From positions 17,174-81,173 of the forward strand of contig NZ_BBXE01000044.1 in NCBI RefSeq assembly GCF_001570565.1: a DNA stretch of 64,000 nt, written 5' to 3'. Source of the stretch: Herbidospora yilanensis. Lineage in GTDB: Bacteria; Actinomycetota; Actinomycetes; Streptosporangiales; Streptosporangiaceae. The translations under genes were made by a program, and so were the position numbers. Under the pieces are notes generated by a model. It ran no database searches. It was not told the DNA's origin and was given only the letters and a program-made list of their open reading frames with translations. This document shows, one piece after another, positions 48,510 through 56,931 of the stretch. How positions within the stretch are numbered: the stretch's first letter is position 1; each line of letters begins with the position of its first letter.

Positions 48510-50342
48510 CTACGGGGCCGGGTAGTCGGTGATGTACACCGGCGAACCGACCCGCGTCATGTCGGCCGGGTCGCCCACGCCGTTGACGACGTGGTCGATG
48601 ATGCCGGCGCTGAGGTTGACGGTCATGATGTGGTGCAGTTTCACGCCCGGCCGGTCCGGCACCTCGAAGCCGTTCTCGGTGTGGATCGACGGGTTGTTCT
48701 GGTTGAAGACGTAGACGCCGCCGCCGTACAGCTGGTGCTTCTGGACGCCGTTGCCGACCTTGTAGCCGGCGTAGCCCTCGACGTCGCCGTTCATCCAGTC
48801 GGCCTGGGTCGGCGGGTCGTAGGGCAGCTCGTTCTGGTAGAGGATCGTGGTGCCGTTCTCGCCGTTCCAGATCGTGTTGTAGCGCTGGAAGTGCTCGACG
48901 AACAGGCCGGTGGCGGTCACGTTGTCGCCGTTGATGATGGCGCCGTTGCGGCCGTCGTTGGTGTTCCACCGCTCGGTGTCGGTGAAGCCTTCGACGCCGT
49001 GGTCGGCGCGCCACACCCAGGTGTGGTCGATGAGCACGTTGTCGGTGTTGACCTCAAGCGCGGTGTTGGTCCTGCCGACGTGGGGTCCGCCCACGCGGAA
49101 GTAGATGTCGGACAGGGTCGTCGGGTTGTCCGCCGGGTTGTTGCTCCTCTTGTCCTTCTTGCCCACCTTCAGCAGGACCTGGGACTTCTTGAGTCCCGCG
49201 TCGATGGTCACGCCGGCGAAGATCACGCTGGGGACGTCGGCGATCTCGACCGGGGTGGCGGCGTCGACGGCGGTGAGGGTGGCGTGCCCGATGCCGAGGA
49301 CGACCGTGTTGGCGCGCTTGATGTCGATGCTCCGCTCGACGTCGTACACGCCGGGCGTGAGCAGCAGGTGCTTGCCGCTCGCGAGCGCCTTGTTGATCTC
49401 CTTGACCGAATCCGACGGCTTCGCGATGAAGAAGTCGCTGAGCGGCAGGGTGTAACCCGGGGTCAGGCCGTCGGCCCAGGTGATGCCGCGGGAGCCCTTC
49501 TGGACGGCGGGCACGCGGACGTTGTACTCGCCCTGGGCGTCCACGAACAGGTAGGGCTTCTCCCGGCTGACGGGGTTGGTGTCGAGCGTGGTGTACGGCG
49601 GGCTCGGGAACGCGGCGTCGTCGGGCGCGCCGACGGTGCCCGCGAAGACCTGGTTCCACACGGCGTTCGACCAGCTCGCGACCTCGCTGTTGCGGGTCAG
49701 CCACTGCTGCTGCGATCCGTTGACGACGGCCGGCAGCTTGGAGTCGGCGATGAAGCCGCCGCTGGCGTACTGCGGGCCGGCGGTGCAGTAGTCCATCAGC
49801 GACAGGGTGCCGCCGCTGACGTTGAGGCGGCGCATGGACACCGCCTGGGAGACCGCCCAGAAGTTCGTTCCGGTACGGCAGCCTTCGGAGCCCTTGCCGG
49901 TGATGTTGATCGACAGGTTGGAGATGGTGCGCCAGAAGTTGGTCAGGGCGATGCAGTTGGTGGGGGTCAGGCAGCGGTTGTAGACCTCGACCTTGCCGTT
50001 GATGACGACGTCGGTGGGCGAGGCGCCCAGACCGGCGATCTCGGTGTAGTAGCCGACCTTGAAGTGCAGCGGCTGCTCGGCGGTCCCGTAGGTGCCCGGC
50101 TTGAAGAGGTAGGCGTGCCGGGTGGTGCCCATCTCGTTGTCGACCTGGGCGGCGTGCGCCGCGTCCAGGGTCGCCTGGATCGTGCTGAGGGGCATGCCGG
50201 GGTCGAAGACGGTGACGTTGGAGCCGAGGTCGGCCGCCGGCGCCGCCGCGGTGGCGGCCGGGCCCGTCGACACGACAGAGGCCGCCAGCAACAGCCCTAA
50301 CGCGAACAGCCTGCCGAGGTACGGCCGGCGGGTGGTCGTCAT
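48510..50342 (-). CDS. Secreted right-handed beta-helix protein (pectate-lyase superfamily, often labelled adenylyl cyclase)
   Basis: A 610-residue exported protein. The signal peptide (RLFALGLLLAASVVSTGPAA) is followed by AYLFKPGTYGTAEQPLHFKV, a motif of beta-helix glycan-active proteins. Further coils are recognised in LTNFWRTISNLSINITGKGS, HLLLTPGVYDVERSIDIKRA, VVLGIGHATLTAVDAA and VIFAGVTIDAGLKKSQVLLK. Similar actinomycete proteins carry the label adenylyl cyclase without support. The fold and CebR-like palindrome in its promoter favour a role in extracellular glucan degradation, perhaps GH55-like. Catalytic residues cannot be named. GGAAGGAACC precedes ATG 50342. Confidence 0.75.
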   Translation of the reverse strand: MTTTRRPYLGRLFALGLLLAASVVSTGPAATAAAPAADLGSNVTVFDPGMPLSTIQATLDAAHAAQVDNEMGTTRHAYLFKPGTYGTAEQPLHFKVGYYTEIAGLGASPTDVVINGKVEVYNRCLTPTNCIALTNFWRTISNLSINITGKGSEGCRTGTNFWAVSQAVSMRRLNVSGGTLSLMDYCTAGPQYASGGFIADSKLPAVVNGSQQQWLTRNSEVASWSNAVWNQVFAGTVGAPDDAAFPSPPYTTLDTNPVSREKPYLFVDAQGEYNVRVPAVQKGSRGITWADGLTPGYTLPLSDFFIAKPSDSVKEINKALASGKHLLLTPGVYDVERSIDIKRANTVVLGIGHATLTAVDAATPVEIADVPSVIFAGVTIDAGLKKSQVLLKVGKKDKRSNNPADNPTTLSDIYFRVGGPHVGRTNTALEVNTDNVLIDHTWVWRADHGVEGFTDTERWNTNDGRNGAIINGDNVTATGLFVEHFQRYNTIWNGENGTTILYQNELPYDPPTQADWMNGDVEGYAGYKVGNGVQKHQLYGGGVYVFNQNNPSIHTENGFEVPDRPGVKLHHIMTVNLSAGIIDHVVNGVGDPADMTRVGSPVYITDYPAP

Positions 50343-50378
50343 GGTTCGTTCCTTCCATGGGGGGCACCACTGATCTTT

Positions 50379-50390
50379 GAGAGCGCTCTC
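50379..50390 (-). promoter_or_regulatory. CebR/LacI-type palindrome before the beta-helix gene
   Basis: GAGAGCGCTCTC, a perfect 12-bp palindrome 37 bases upstream of the beta-helix gene start. It resembles the CebR box (TGGGAGCGCTCCCA) through which actinomycetes repress cellulose- and cello-oligosaccharide-responsive genes. No LacI-family gene lies in the window, so a regulator encoded elsewhere would be needed. Confidence 0.55.
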
Positions 50391-50479
50391 CCGTAGGTCA
50401 AGAGGTTGGGCGAAACTAATGTCACGTCTTTTTTCATCTCGTGTGAGAACGACCCCGGCCTCTCGGGTAGGAACAGCTC

Positions 50480-51724
50480 ATGGCACACCAACCGGTGATC
50501 GTGGTGGGCGCGGGCCTGGCCGGACTGGCCTGCGCGGTGCGGCTGCGCCGGTCGGGCGTGCCCGTCACGGTGCTGGAGGCCTCCGACGGGGTGGGCGGCA
50601 GGATGCGCACCGACGTGGTCGACGGCTTCCGGCTCGACCGCGGCTTCCAGGTGCTGAACACCGGCTATCCCGAGGTGCCGCGTGTGCTGGACGTCGCGGC
50701 GCTGCGGCTGCGCGCCTTCAACTCCGGCATGCTGGTCTTCCGCGCGGACGGCGGCCGGGAAAGGGTCATGCTGCCGTGGAAGCACCCGCGTCACGCCTTC
50801 ACCGGCCTGACCGCCGATCTCGGCACACCGGTCGACAAGGCGGTCCTGGCCGCCCTGACCGCGCGCGACCTGGCCTTTCCCGCGAGGATGCTGCGTGCGG
50901 GCGCCGATCGCACCGTCCTCGACGAACTCCGCCACTGGGGCATGTCACCGGTGATGGTCGAGCGGCTGATACGCCCGTTCCTGGCCGGCGTACTGCTCGA
51001 ACGGGAACTGGAGACCTCCAGCCGGGTCTTCCACCTGATCTGGCGCTCGTTCGCCCGCGGCACCATCGGCGTGCCAGCGCTCGGCATGGGCGAGGTCCCG
51101 GCGCAGCTCGCCGGCCATCTGCCCGCGGACGCCGTGCGCCTGCGGACCCCGGTCCGGGCGGTCAGCGGCACGGGAGTGATCCTGGACGACGGCGGGGAAC
51201 CGCCGGCCGCCGCCGTGGTGGTGGCCACCGACCCCAGCGCCGCCGCGGCGTTGCTGCCCGGCCTGCGCGTCCCCGCCATGCGGGCCGTCACGACCTTCTA
51301 CCACGCCGCGCCCGAGTCTCCGCTCGGAGAGGCCACCCAGGTGATCGACGCCGACGGCGTCATCGCCGACACCCTGGTCATGACCGACGCGGCGCCCGAA
51401 TACAGCGCCACGGGCGAGGCGCTCATCTCCACTTCGGTGCTGGGCACGGCCGGTGACGACGACGAGCCGCGCGTACGCGACCGCCTGGAGGAGATCTACG
51501 GTTCGGGCGTGCGGGGATGGCGTCACCTCGCGACCTATACGATCACCGAGGCGTTGCCGTCGATGCCACCGCCCATGCCGCTGCGCCGTCGCGTCAGCCT
51601 GGGGGAGGGGCTTTACGTGTGTGGCGACCACCGGGACACGGGGTCCATTCAGGGGGCGCTGGTGTCGGGGCGGCGCGCGGCCGACGCGGTGCTGAACGAC
51701 CTGAGCGCCGCGCCGCAAATGTGA
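50480..51724 (+). CDS. FAD-dependent oxidoreductase, phytoene-desaturase/amine-oxidase-like
   Basis: A 414-residue flavoprotein. The dinucleotide-binding motif is VIVVGAGLAGLACAVRLRRS, with the NAD/FAD acid in VLEASDGVGGRMRTD. The C-terminal FAD site is LYVCGDHRDTGSIQGALVSG, which fits the amine-oxidase/phytoene-desaturase superfamily. TAGGAACAGCTC precedes the ATG. It stands alone with no carotenoid genes near, so its substrate is open. It is divergent from the beta-helix gene. Confidence 0.87.
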   Translation: MAHQPVIVVGAGLAGLACAVRLRRSGVPVTVLEASDGVGGRMRTDVVDGFRLDRGFQVLNTGYPEVPRVLDVAALRLRAFNSGMLVFRADGGRERVMLPWKHPRHAFTGLTADLGTPVDKAVLAALTARDLAFPARMLRAGADRTVLDELRHWGMSPVMVERLIRPFLAGVLLERELETSSRVFHLIWRSFARGTIGVPALGMGEVPAQLAGHLPADAVRLRTPVRAVSGTGVILDDGGEPPAAAVVVATDPSAAAALLPGLRVPAMRAVTTFYHAAPESPLGEATQVIDADGVIADTLVMTDAAPEYSATGEALISTSVLGTAGDDDEPRVRDRLEEIYGSGVRGWRHLATYTITEALPSMPPPMPLRRRVSLGEGLYVCGDHRDTGSIQGALVSGRRAADAVLNDLSAAPQM

Positions 51725-51857
51725 ATCTCAGGTCTGTCGTCATTTGGCCGACGAGGTCGGGAAAGCCGTGGCGAACGAGGCGCCGCGGTGGCTCCCGTCG
51801 TCGACAACCCCCCAGCCGGGCTCGACCCGGCCGTCGACTCTCAAGGAGATGGAGTTC

Positions 51858-52406
51858 GTGACCGGTGAGGGCGCGACGAAGCAGCGGTTTCTGATCTTGC
51901 ATGACTACGGCATGGACGGTTCGTGGTGGTGGGTCCGCGCACGTTCGGCTCGCGAGGTGCTGGAAACCTTCGCGGCGATCGAGGTGATCGAGACCCCCGA
52001 AACGATCGAGCAGGCTGAGGGATGGAACCTGGAAGAGACCGATGTCGACGCCCAGTCCATGCCGGCGGGCTTGGACGTCCTGCGTGCGCAGCGGCTGGCG
52101 CACCGGCACCTGCCCGGCTTCGGGGCGCTGGCTGATCGAACCCTCGTCTACCTTCAGCGCCGCTGGGACGGAGACGACGGCGTCGAACCGGCCGACTACC
52201 TGATGGAGATCGGATCCGACGGACGCCGACTGAGGCAGGTGGAGCTGACCGACAACGGAGACGCCTTCAAGAGCGACCCAGATGACTGGCCGTTCAACCC
52301 GCCCGTCGTCGACCTCTTCGACCCGGAATTGAAGGACCTGGAGATCAGCAGAGAGGCATTCGAGGCGGCCTGGCATCGCGCCCGCAAGGACGACCGTGAC
52401 CTCTGA
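51858..52406 (+). CDS. Hypothetical protein
   Basis: A 182-residue acidic protein, no signal peptide or membrane segment. RFLILHDYGMDGSWWWVRAR, SAREVLETFAAIEVIE and a C-terminal region with YLMEIGSDGRRLRQVELTDN, WPFNPPVVDLFDPE are well-formed protein sequence with normal codon use, so the gene is real. GTG 51858 is chosen because AAGGAG lies 9 bases upstream. I do not recognise a family; the shape recalls small immunity-type or SMI1-like proteins only loosely. Its end overlaps a GyrB-like pseudogene by 11 bases. Confidence 0.65.
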   Translation: MTGEGATKQRFLILHDYGMDGSWWWVRARSAREVLETFAAIEVIETPETIEQAEGWNLEETDVDAQSMPAGLDVLRAQRLAHRHLPGFGALADRTLVYLQRRWDGDDGVEPADYLMEIGSDGRRLRQVELTDNGDAFKSDPDDWPFNPPVVDLFDPELKDLEISREAFEAAWHRARKDDRDL

Positions 52407-53020
52407 TCATCCGAGCGCCCCTCCGGAAGCGCGTCGGTACAGCGCGGCCGACATCACCGTGATCGAGTTCGACGGCGCTGTACTGCGGGGCAGGACTGGA
52501 CGACCCAGGGCTGCCGGCCATGTTGTTGTCAGCTGTGGCTCGGCACGCACTGCACCCGGCGACGCGAGTCGCTGAAGAGCACTCGCTCATCTCGGAGGTC
52601 GTCGTCCTCGGCGACCTGTGTTTCAACGTGACGATCAACCAGCAGCACACTTGGTCGGACTCCCCGCCCTCCGGTTACTTCGACTCCCTGCTCGGCCCCG
52701 AGTAGTGGCTCCTGGCAGCGATCGCGACGCACTGCTCGACGACAACCGTCGAAATGTGGAGCGACGGCCGAGGCTTCAGCCAAGAACTCGCCAGCCTTCG
52801 TCCCATCGACCCTGTGCAGAGGTTCGATCCGCAGCCGGGAAGCGGGACTCGTCTCACCTTCACCATCGACGGCGACAACCTCCCGTCCAGCGCTGCCTTT
52901 CCCGCAGACCTCGGCAGCATCGATGCCCACGGCCCGTACTGCACCGCAACGAATGGGCCAGGCTACGTAGCGATCCGCGACCACAGGAGCGACGACCAGA
53001 GCAGCATCCGTCTGGCTTAG
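52396..53020 (+). pseudogene. GyrB-like ATPase-domain protein, broken by a frameshift and a nonsense codon
   Basis: The frame from GTG 52396 begins with YSAADITVIEFDGAVLRGRT, like the GyrB N-terminus (ITVLEGLEAVRKRPGM). It then shifts by one near 52490 to continue LDDPGLPAMLLSAVARHALH and HSLISEVVVLGDLCFNVTIN. At DSLLGPE an in-frame TAG (52703-52705), probably from TGG or CAG, interrupts it. The same frame resumes WLLAAIATHCSTTTVEMWSD and ends with HGPYCTATNGPGYVAIRDHR. All parts are in correct order, so the gene is recent in its decay. It would be a stand-alone GyrB/GHKL-type N-terminal-like protein of about 205 residues. Confidence 0.68.
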
Positions 53021-53342
53021 GTGCTCTCTGTTCGCTCCCTGTGTGGCGACCCTGACCGCGCCACCCACATCGGAACGACCGGCGGCTATCCGAGCCCTCA
53101 ACCGGATCCTGATCGAGACGCGGCCGGGGGACGGCGTGGTGAAGGTCCGCGGCAGGTCGGCCTCAAGTCGCGGCGGAACCACCACCCCCCTCACAGCCTG
53201 AGTGTGTCGATTGTGACACATGTTCAAGCATCTAACAAAGAAGTCGCAGGACAATCCATTTGATGTGTCGATATTGACACACGGATGCCGGGACTGGCAG
53301 GGTCTGGACCCACGGGCGAGGGCCGCCCGCGAGGAGGTTGGA
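53021..53342. other. Regulatory region before the hydantoinase/hexulose-phosphate operon
   Basis: A 322-base gap. The first 180 bases hold nothing I can recognise. From 53203 on the sequence becomes AT-richer and carries the two operator palindromes described separately. GAGGAGG at 53331-53337 is the ribosome binding site of the first operon gene. Confidence 0.5.
53203..53281. promoter_or_regulatory. Twin operators TGTGTCGATNNTGACACA
   Basis: Two 18-bp palindromes of the same pattern occur at 53203-53220 (spacer GATTGT) and 53264-53281 (spacer GATATT). Each is TGTGTC-N6-GACACA; the centres are 61 bp apart, about six helical turns, so bound regulators would face the same side and could loop the DNA. 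They lie 62-140 bases before the first gene of the operon, whose own FCD-type regulator (57686) is the likely binder. Confidence 0.7.
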
Positions 53343-54023
53343 GTGACTACTGTCAACACCGCGTACGCGCACAGCCTGGACAACGAGGAACTGCGGGCCC
53401 GCTATGAGGCCGCCGGGTTCGCGGGACGCGTCGGATGGGGTGAGCGGCCGGCGATTCTCGTCATCGACATGGCGGGAGCCTGGGCCGACCCCGCTGAGCA
53501 GCTCGGCTCGGACCTGTCGGCGGTTTCCGGCAGCATCGTCCGCATCCTGGCGGAGGGGCGCCGGGCAGGCCTGCCGATCATCTTCACCACGATGGCATGG
53601 GACCCGAGCCTGGCAGAGATCGGCGAGGTGGTCCGCCGCAAGACACCGCACAGCGAGCAGATGCTGCACGGCACCGAGCGTGTCCGGCTCCGGCCGGAGA
53701 TGGACCGCCGCCCGCACGAGCCCCTCGTGGTGAAGCCGCGCGCCTCGGCCTTCTTCGGCACCTACGTGGACGCCATGCTGATCTCCGCCAAGGCCGACAC
53801 GGTGATCGTGGTGGGGTGCAGCACGAGCGGCTGCATCAGAGCCACTGCGGAAAGCGCGTTCAACCGGGGCTTCCACGTGATCGTCCCCCGCGAGGCGGTC
53901 GGCGACCGTTGCGCCTCCGCGCATGCCGCGAACCTCTTCGACATCGACGCCCGCTACGGTGACGTGCTGTCCGAGGCGGACGTGCTGACGCACCTGCGGT
54001 CGCTGCCGGCCGCGGAGGAATGA
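53343..54023 (+). CDS. Isochorismatase family cysteine hydrolase (N-carbamoylsarcosine amidase-like)
   Basis: A 226-residue enzyme with the complete triad of the family: Asp42 in VIDMAGAW, Lys131 in VVKPRASAF and Cys164 in STSGCIRATAES. The layout and the N-terminal extension fit N-carbamoylsarcosine amidohydrolase, which releases carbon dioxide and ammonia from N-carbamoyl compounds. GTG 53343 follows GAGGAGG by 5 bases. As first gene of an operon that also encodes a hydantoinase, it would take the N-carbamoyl product of ring opening. The call is strong for the family and moderate for the substrate class. Confidence 0.87.
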   Translation: MTTVNTAYAHSLDNEELRARYEAAGFAGRVGWGERPAILVIDMAGAWADPAEQLGSDLSAVSGSIVRILAEGRRAGLPIIFTTMAWDPSLAEIGEVVRRKTPHSEQMLHGTERVRLRPEMDRRPHEPLVVKPRASAFFGTYVDAMLISAKADTVIVVGCSTSGCIRATAESAFNRGFHVIVPREAVGDRCASAHAANLFDIDARYGDVLSEADVLTHLRSLPAAEE

Positions 54024-54026
54024 CCG

Positions 54027-54815
54027 ATGACCGATCGGCGGACTCCGGCGCTGCGGGCCAGTGGGCTCGCCAAGTCCTTCGGCCACGTCCAGGCGCTGCG
54101 CCAGGGGGAGCTCACCGTTCACGCCGGCGAGGTGGTCGCGCTCGTCGGGGACAACGGCGCGGGCAAGAGCACGCTGATCTCCTGCGTCTCCGGGGCCCTG
54201 CTGCCGGACGCCGGCGAGGTCAGCGTGGACGGCAGGCCGATGCCGCTCGGATCCATCAGAGCCGCGATGGAGCACGGCATCGCCACGGTGTACCAGGGCC
54301 TGGCGATGGCGCCCGACCTGTCGGTGGCCGAGAACCTGTTCCTCTCCTGCGAGCTGCGCCGCCCCGGCCTGCTGGGACGGCTCGGCCTGCTGGACAAGAA
54401 GGCGATGCGCGAGCGTGCCTGGCAGCTCATGGACGGTCTCGGCATCACCACACTCCAGGACGTGACGCTGCCCGTCGGCGACCTGTCCGGTGGACAGCGC
54501 CAGGTGGTCGCGGTCGCCCGCGCCGTTTCCCGCGCCGGACGCCTGGTGATCATGGATGAGCCGACGGCGGCGCTCGGCGCCCGGCAGTCGCAGATGGTGA
54601 TCGAGACCATCAAGGCGACCCGCGATCGCGGTCTCGGCGTGGTGCTCATCTCGCACGACCTGCCCAGAGTGCTGGAGGTCGCCGACCGGATCGTGATCAT
54701 GCGGCTGGGCCGCGTGGTGGCCGACCTCGCCGCGTCCGGACTGAAGATCGGGCAGATCGTCGCGCTGATGCTGGGCGAGCGGGACAACGACCGTGAGGAG
54801 GGCCTGCCGGCATGA
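54027..54815 (+). CDS. Sugar-type ABC transporter ATP-binding protein (single-domain RbsA-like)
   Basis: A 262-residue ATPase: Walker A VGDNGAGKSTLISCVSG, Q-loop in TVYQGLAMAPDLSVAENLFL, signature LSGGQRQVVAVARA, Walker B LVIMDEPTAALG and switch His in LISHDLPRV. The sequence is of the ribose/xylose importer class, but with one ATP-binding domain instead of two, as in FrcA/XylG-type short versions. It starts 3 bases after the amidase stop and overlaps the permease gene by 4 bp. Confidence 0.91.
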   Translation: MTDRRTPALRASGLAKSFGHVQALRQGELTVHAGEVVALVGDNGAGKSTLISCVSGALLPDAGEVSVDGRPMPLGSIRAAMEHGIATVYQGLAMAPDLSVAENLFLSCELRRPGLLGRLGLLDKKAMRERAWQLMDGLGITTLQDVTLPVGDLSGGQRQVVAVARAVSRAGRLVIMDEPTAALGARQSQMVIETIKATRDRGLGVVLISHDLPRVLEVADRIVIMRLGRVVADLAASGLKIGQIVALMLGERDNDREEGLPA

Positions 54816-55822
54816 CCACGCTGCGGATTCCGGCCAGATCACGCCTCGGCGGGCTGGCGAGGTCCACTCCTGCCTACATCACGGTGGCGCTGGTGGCGCT
54901 CGTCGTGATCTTCTCGCTCATCTCACCCGAATGGCGCTTCCTGGACGCGACGAACCTGCAGGCGATCGGGCGCAACAGCGCGGGGCTCGTCCTGCTGGCC
55001 GTCGGCCTGACCTTCGTGCTCGGCGCCGGTCACATCGACCTCAGCGTCGGCGCCACCCTGGTCCTGTCGTCAGTGGTCGCGGGCACCGTGGCCGTACGAC
55101 TGGCCGGAGAGCCGTCGGCGTCGGGAACGTTCCCGAACGCGGGCCTCGCCATCGTGATCGCGGCACTGGCGGCCGTCGTGGTGGGCGGCGTCGCGGGCCT
55201 GATCAACGGGGTTCTGGTGACCAGGTTGAAAGTCAACTCGTTCGTCGTCACCCTGGGCACGATGGGCGTGGCCACCGGCGCCGCGCAGGTCCTCACCAAC
55301 GGCGCGAACGTCGCCGGGATCCCGCCCGCCGTTCAGACGTCCTTCGGTCTCAACACCGTCGCCGGGATCCCCCTCCCCTTGGTGCTGGCGGTTGTGGTCA
55401 GCCTGCTGGCCGGTGTCGTACTGACCCAGACCAGCGCGGGCAGGCACGCCCTCGCGATCGGTTCCTCCGCCGACGGAGCGATGCGCGCCGGAGTGAACGT
55501 CCAGCGCAGCACGATCGTGGTGTTCGTCATCGCGGGGCTCATGGCGGGCCTGGCCGGCTTCCTCGACATCTCCCGGTTCGGCACGACGGCCATCTCCGGG
55601 CACTCCACGACCATGCTGCAGGCGCTGTCCGCCGTGATCATCGGCGGCACGAGCCTGTTCGGCGGCCGGGCATCGGTGCCGGGGTCGGTCATCGCGACCT
55701 TCATCCCGACCGTGCTCCTGGCCGGGTTCGTCATGGTCGGCGTCTCGTCCTTCTACCAGAACATCGCCATCGGCGTCGTTCTGATCATCGCTGTCTGGCT
55801 CGACCAGATGCGCGGCAAGTAA
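54812..55822 (+). CDS. Sugar-type ABC transporter permease (RbsC-like)
   Basis: A 336-residue permease with 8-10 predicted helices. NLQAIGRNSAGLVLLAVGLT, GAGHIDLSVGATLVLSSVVA, GLINGVLVTRLKVNSFVVTL and the cytoplasmic coupling helix region STIVVFVIAGLMAGLAGFLD are canonical for the RbsC/XylH family. AVIIGGTSLFGGRASVPGSV and GVVLIIAVWLDQMR close it. It forms the channel with the neighbouring ATPase and binding protein. Confidence 0.92.
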   Translation: MTTLRIPARSRLGGLARSTPAYITVALVALVVIFSLISPEWRFLDATNLQAIGRNSAGLVLLAVGLTFVLGAGHIDLSVGATLVLSSVVAGTVAVRLAGEPSASGTFPNAGLAIVIAALAAVVVGGVAGLINGVLVTRLKVNSFVVTLGTMGVATGAAQVLTNGANVAGIPPAVQTSFGLNTVAGIPLPLVLAVVVSLLAGVVLTQTSAGRHALAIGSSADGAMRAGVNVQRSTIVVFVIAGLMAGLAGFLDISRFGTTAISGHSTTMLQALSAVIIGGTSLFGGRASVPGSVIATFIPTVLLAGFVMVGVSSFYQNIAIGVVLIIAVWLDQMRGK

Positions 55823-55851
55823 CACCCCCCGCTGGAACTCGGAGAAACACC

Positions 55852-56877
55852 ATGAAAGTACGCACCAGAGCAGTGGCCGCCACGCTGGCGATGGTCACCC
55901 TGACCGCCCTCACGGCCTGCGGCTCCTCGGACACCCCCGCCTCCTCAGGCAGCAGCCCCGCCGGGCAGAACTCGGGTGCTCTGGAGATCTCGCTCCTCAC
56001 CACGTACAACGGCCTGCCCTTCTACACCGCCATGCAGTGCGGCGCCCAGGACGCCGCCAAGGAACTCGGCGACATCACGGTGACCGCGGACGGGCCGGCC
56101 CGGGGCATGAACGCCGCCGACCAGACCCCCGTACTCGAAGGGGTGGTCAACCGGCGCCCCGATGGCATGATCTTCGTCCCCGCCGACCCCGCCGCCATGG
56201 TCGCCCCCATCAAGCTGGCCGTCGACGCCGGGATCAAGGTCGTCACCACGGACGCGACGCTGAACGAGCAGGTGGCCAAGGCGCAGTTCCGCGGCGACAA
56301 CAACGCGGGCGGAGCGCTGGCCGCGCAGGAGATGGTCAAGCGTGCCCAGGGGCAGCGGGGCAAGGTACTGGTCCTGGACAACCGTCCCGGCCTGCCGGTG
56401 ACCAACCAGCGCGCCGAGGGATTCATCAAGGCGCTCCAGGAGTCCGGCACCGGCCTGCAACTCCTGGACACCCAGTACTACGAGGACGACCCGACCAAGG
56501 CGGCGACCATCGTGCAGAGTTCGCTGGGCGCCAACCCGGACATCGTGGGGATCTTCGCGACCTCCGAGTCCGGCGCGATGGGCGCCGTCTCCGGGCTCCA
56601 GGGCGCCAAGGTCGACAACGACAAGATGACCGTCATCGCGTACGACGCGGGCCCGACGCTGGTCACCGCGCTGCGGGCCGGGACGCTGGACGCGCTGGTG
56701 GCGCAGGGCTCCTACACCCAGGGGTACGACGCGCTGACCCGGCTGGTCCAGGAGATCCGCGGTCAGGTGCCGCAGGGAGCCGCCTTCGACAACGTGGTGG
56801 CGAACACGATCGTCACCTCCGACAACGTCGATTCGCCGGAAACAAAGAAGCTGCTCTACCCGACAACCTGTTCGTGA
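55852..56877 (+). CDS. Sugar-type ABC transporter substrate-binding lipoprotein
   Basis: A 341-residue periplasmic-binding-protein-like lipoprotein: lipobox LTALTAC (Cys near residue 23), Ser/Pro linker, then the two-domain Peripla_BP_4 fold (ISLLTTYNGLPFYTAMQCGA, NRRPDGMIFVPADP, VTTDATLNE, FRGDNNAGGALAAQEMVKRA, IVGIFATSESGAMGAVSG). Members bind pentoses, hexoses, autoinducer-2 or nucleoside-like ligands. GGAGAAACACC precedes the ATG. It sets the specificity of the importer; operon neighbours suggest a sugar linked to a hydantoin/ureide group. Confidence 0.91.
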   Translation: MKVRTRAVAATLAMVTLTALTACGSSDTPASSGSSPAGQNSGALEISLLTTYNGLPFYTAMQCGAQDAAKELGDITVTADGPARGMNAADQTPVLEGVVNRRPDGMIFVPADPAAMVAPIKLAVDAGIKVVTTDATLNEQVAKAQFRGDNNAGGALAAQEMVKRAQGQRGKVLVLDNRPGLPVTNQRAEGFIKALQESGTGLQLLDTQYYEDDPTKAATIVQSSLGANPDIVGIFATSESGAMGAVSGLQGAKVDNDKMTVIAYDAGPTLVTALRAGTLDALVAQGSYTQGYDALTRLVQEIRGQVPQGAAFDNVVANTIVTSDNVDSPETKKLLYPTTCS

Positions 56878-56931
56878 GCGTGACATTCTCACCGACGAAC
56901 ATCATCAACCGAGGACGACGAGGGGATCGAG

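Noticed and set aside
47799..50300. 833-codon plus-strand frame across the HIT, ChrA fragment and beta-helix region
   Set aside because: Only the short ChrA piece (48207-48410) has protein-like content; the rest is the antisense of the beta-helix gene.
53021..53263. 80-codon plus-strand frame between the GyrB-like pseudogene and the operon
   Set aside because: No ribosome binding site, Arg/Pro/His-rich translation, and it covers the first operator palindrome.
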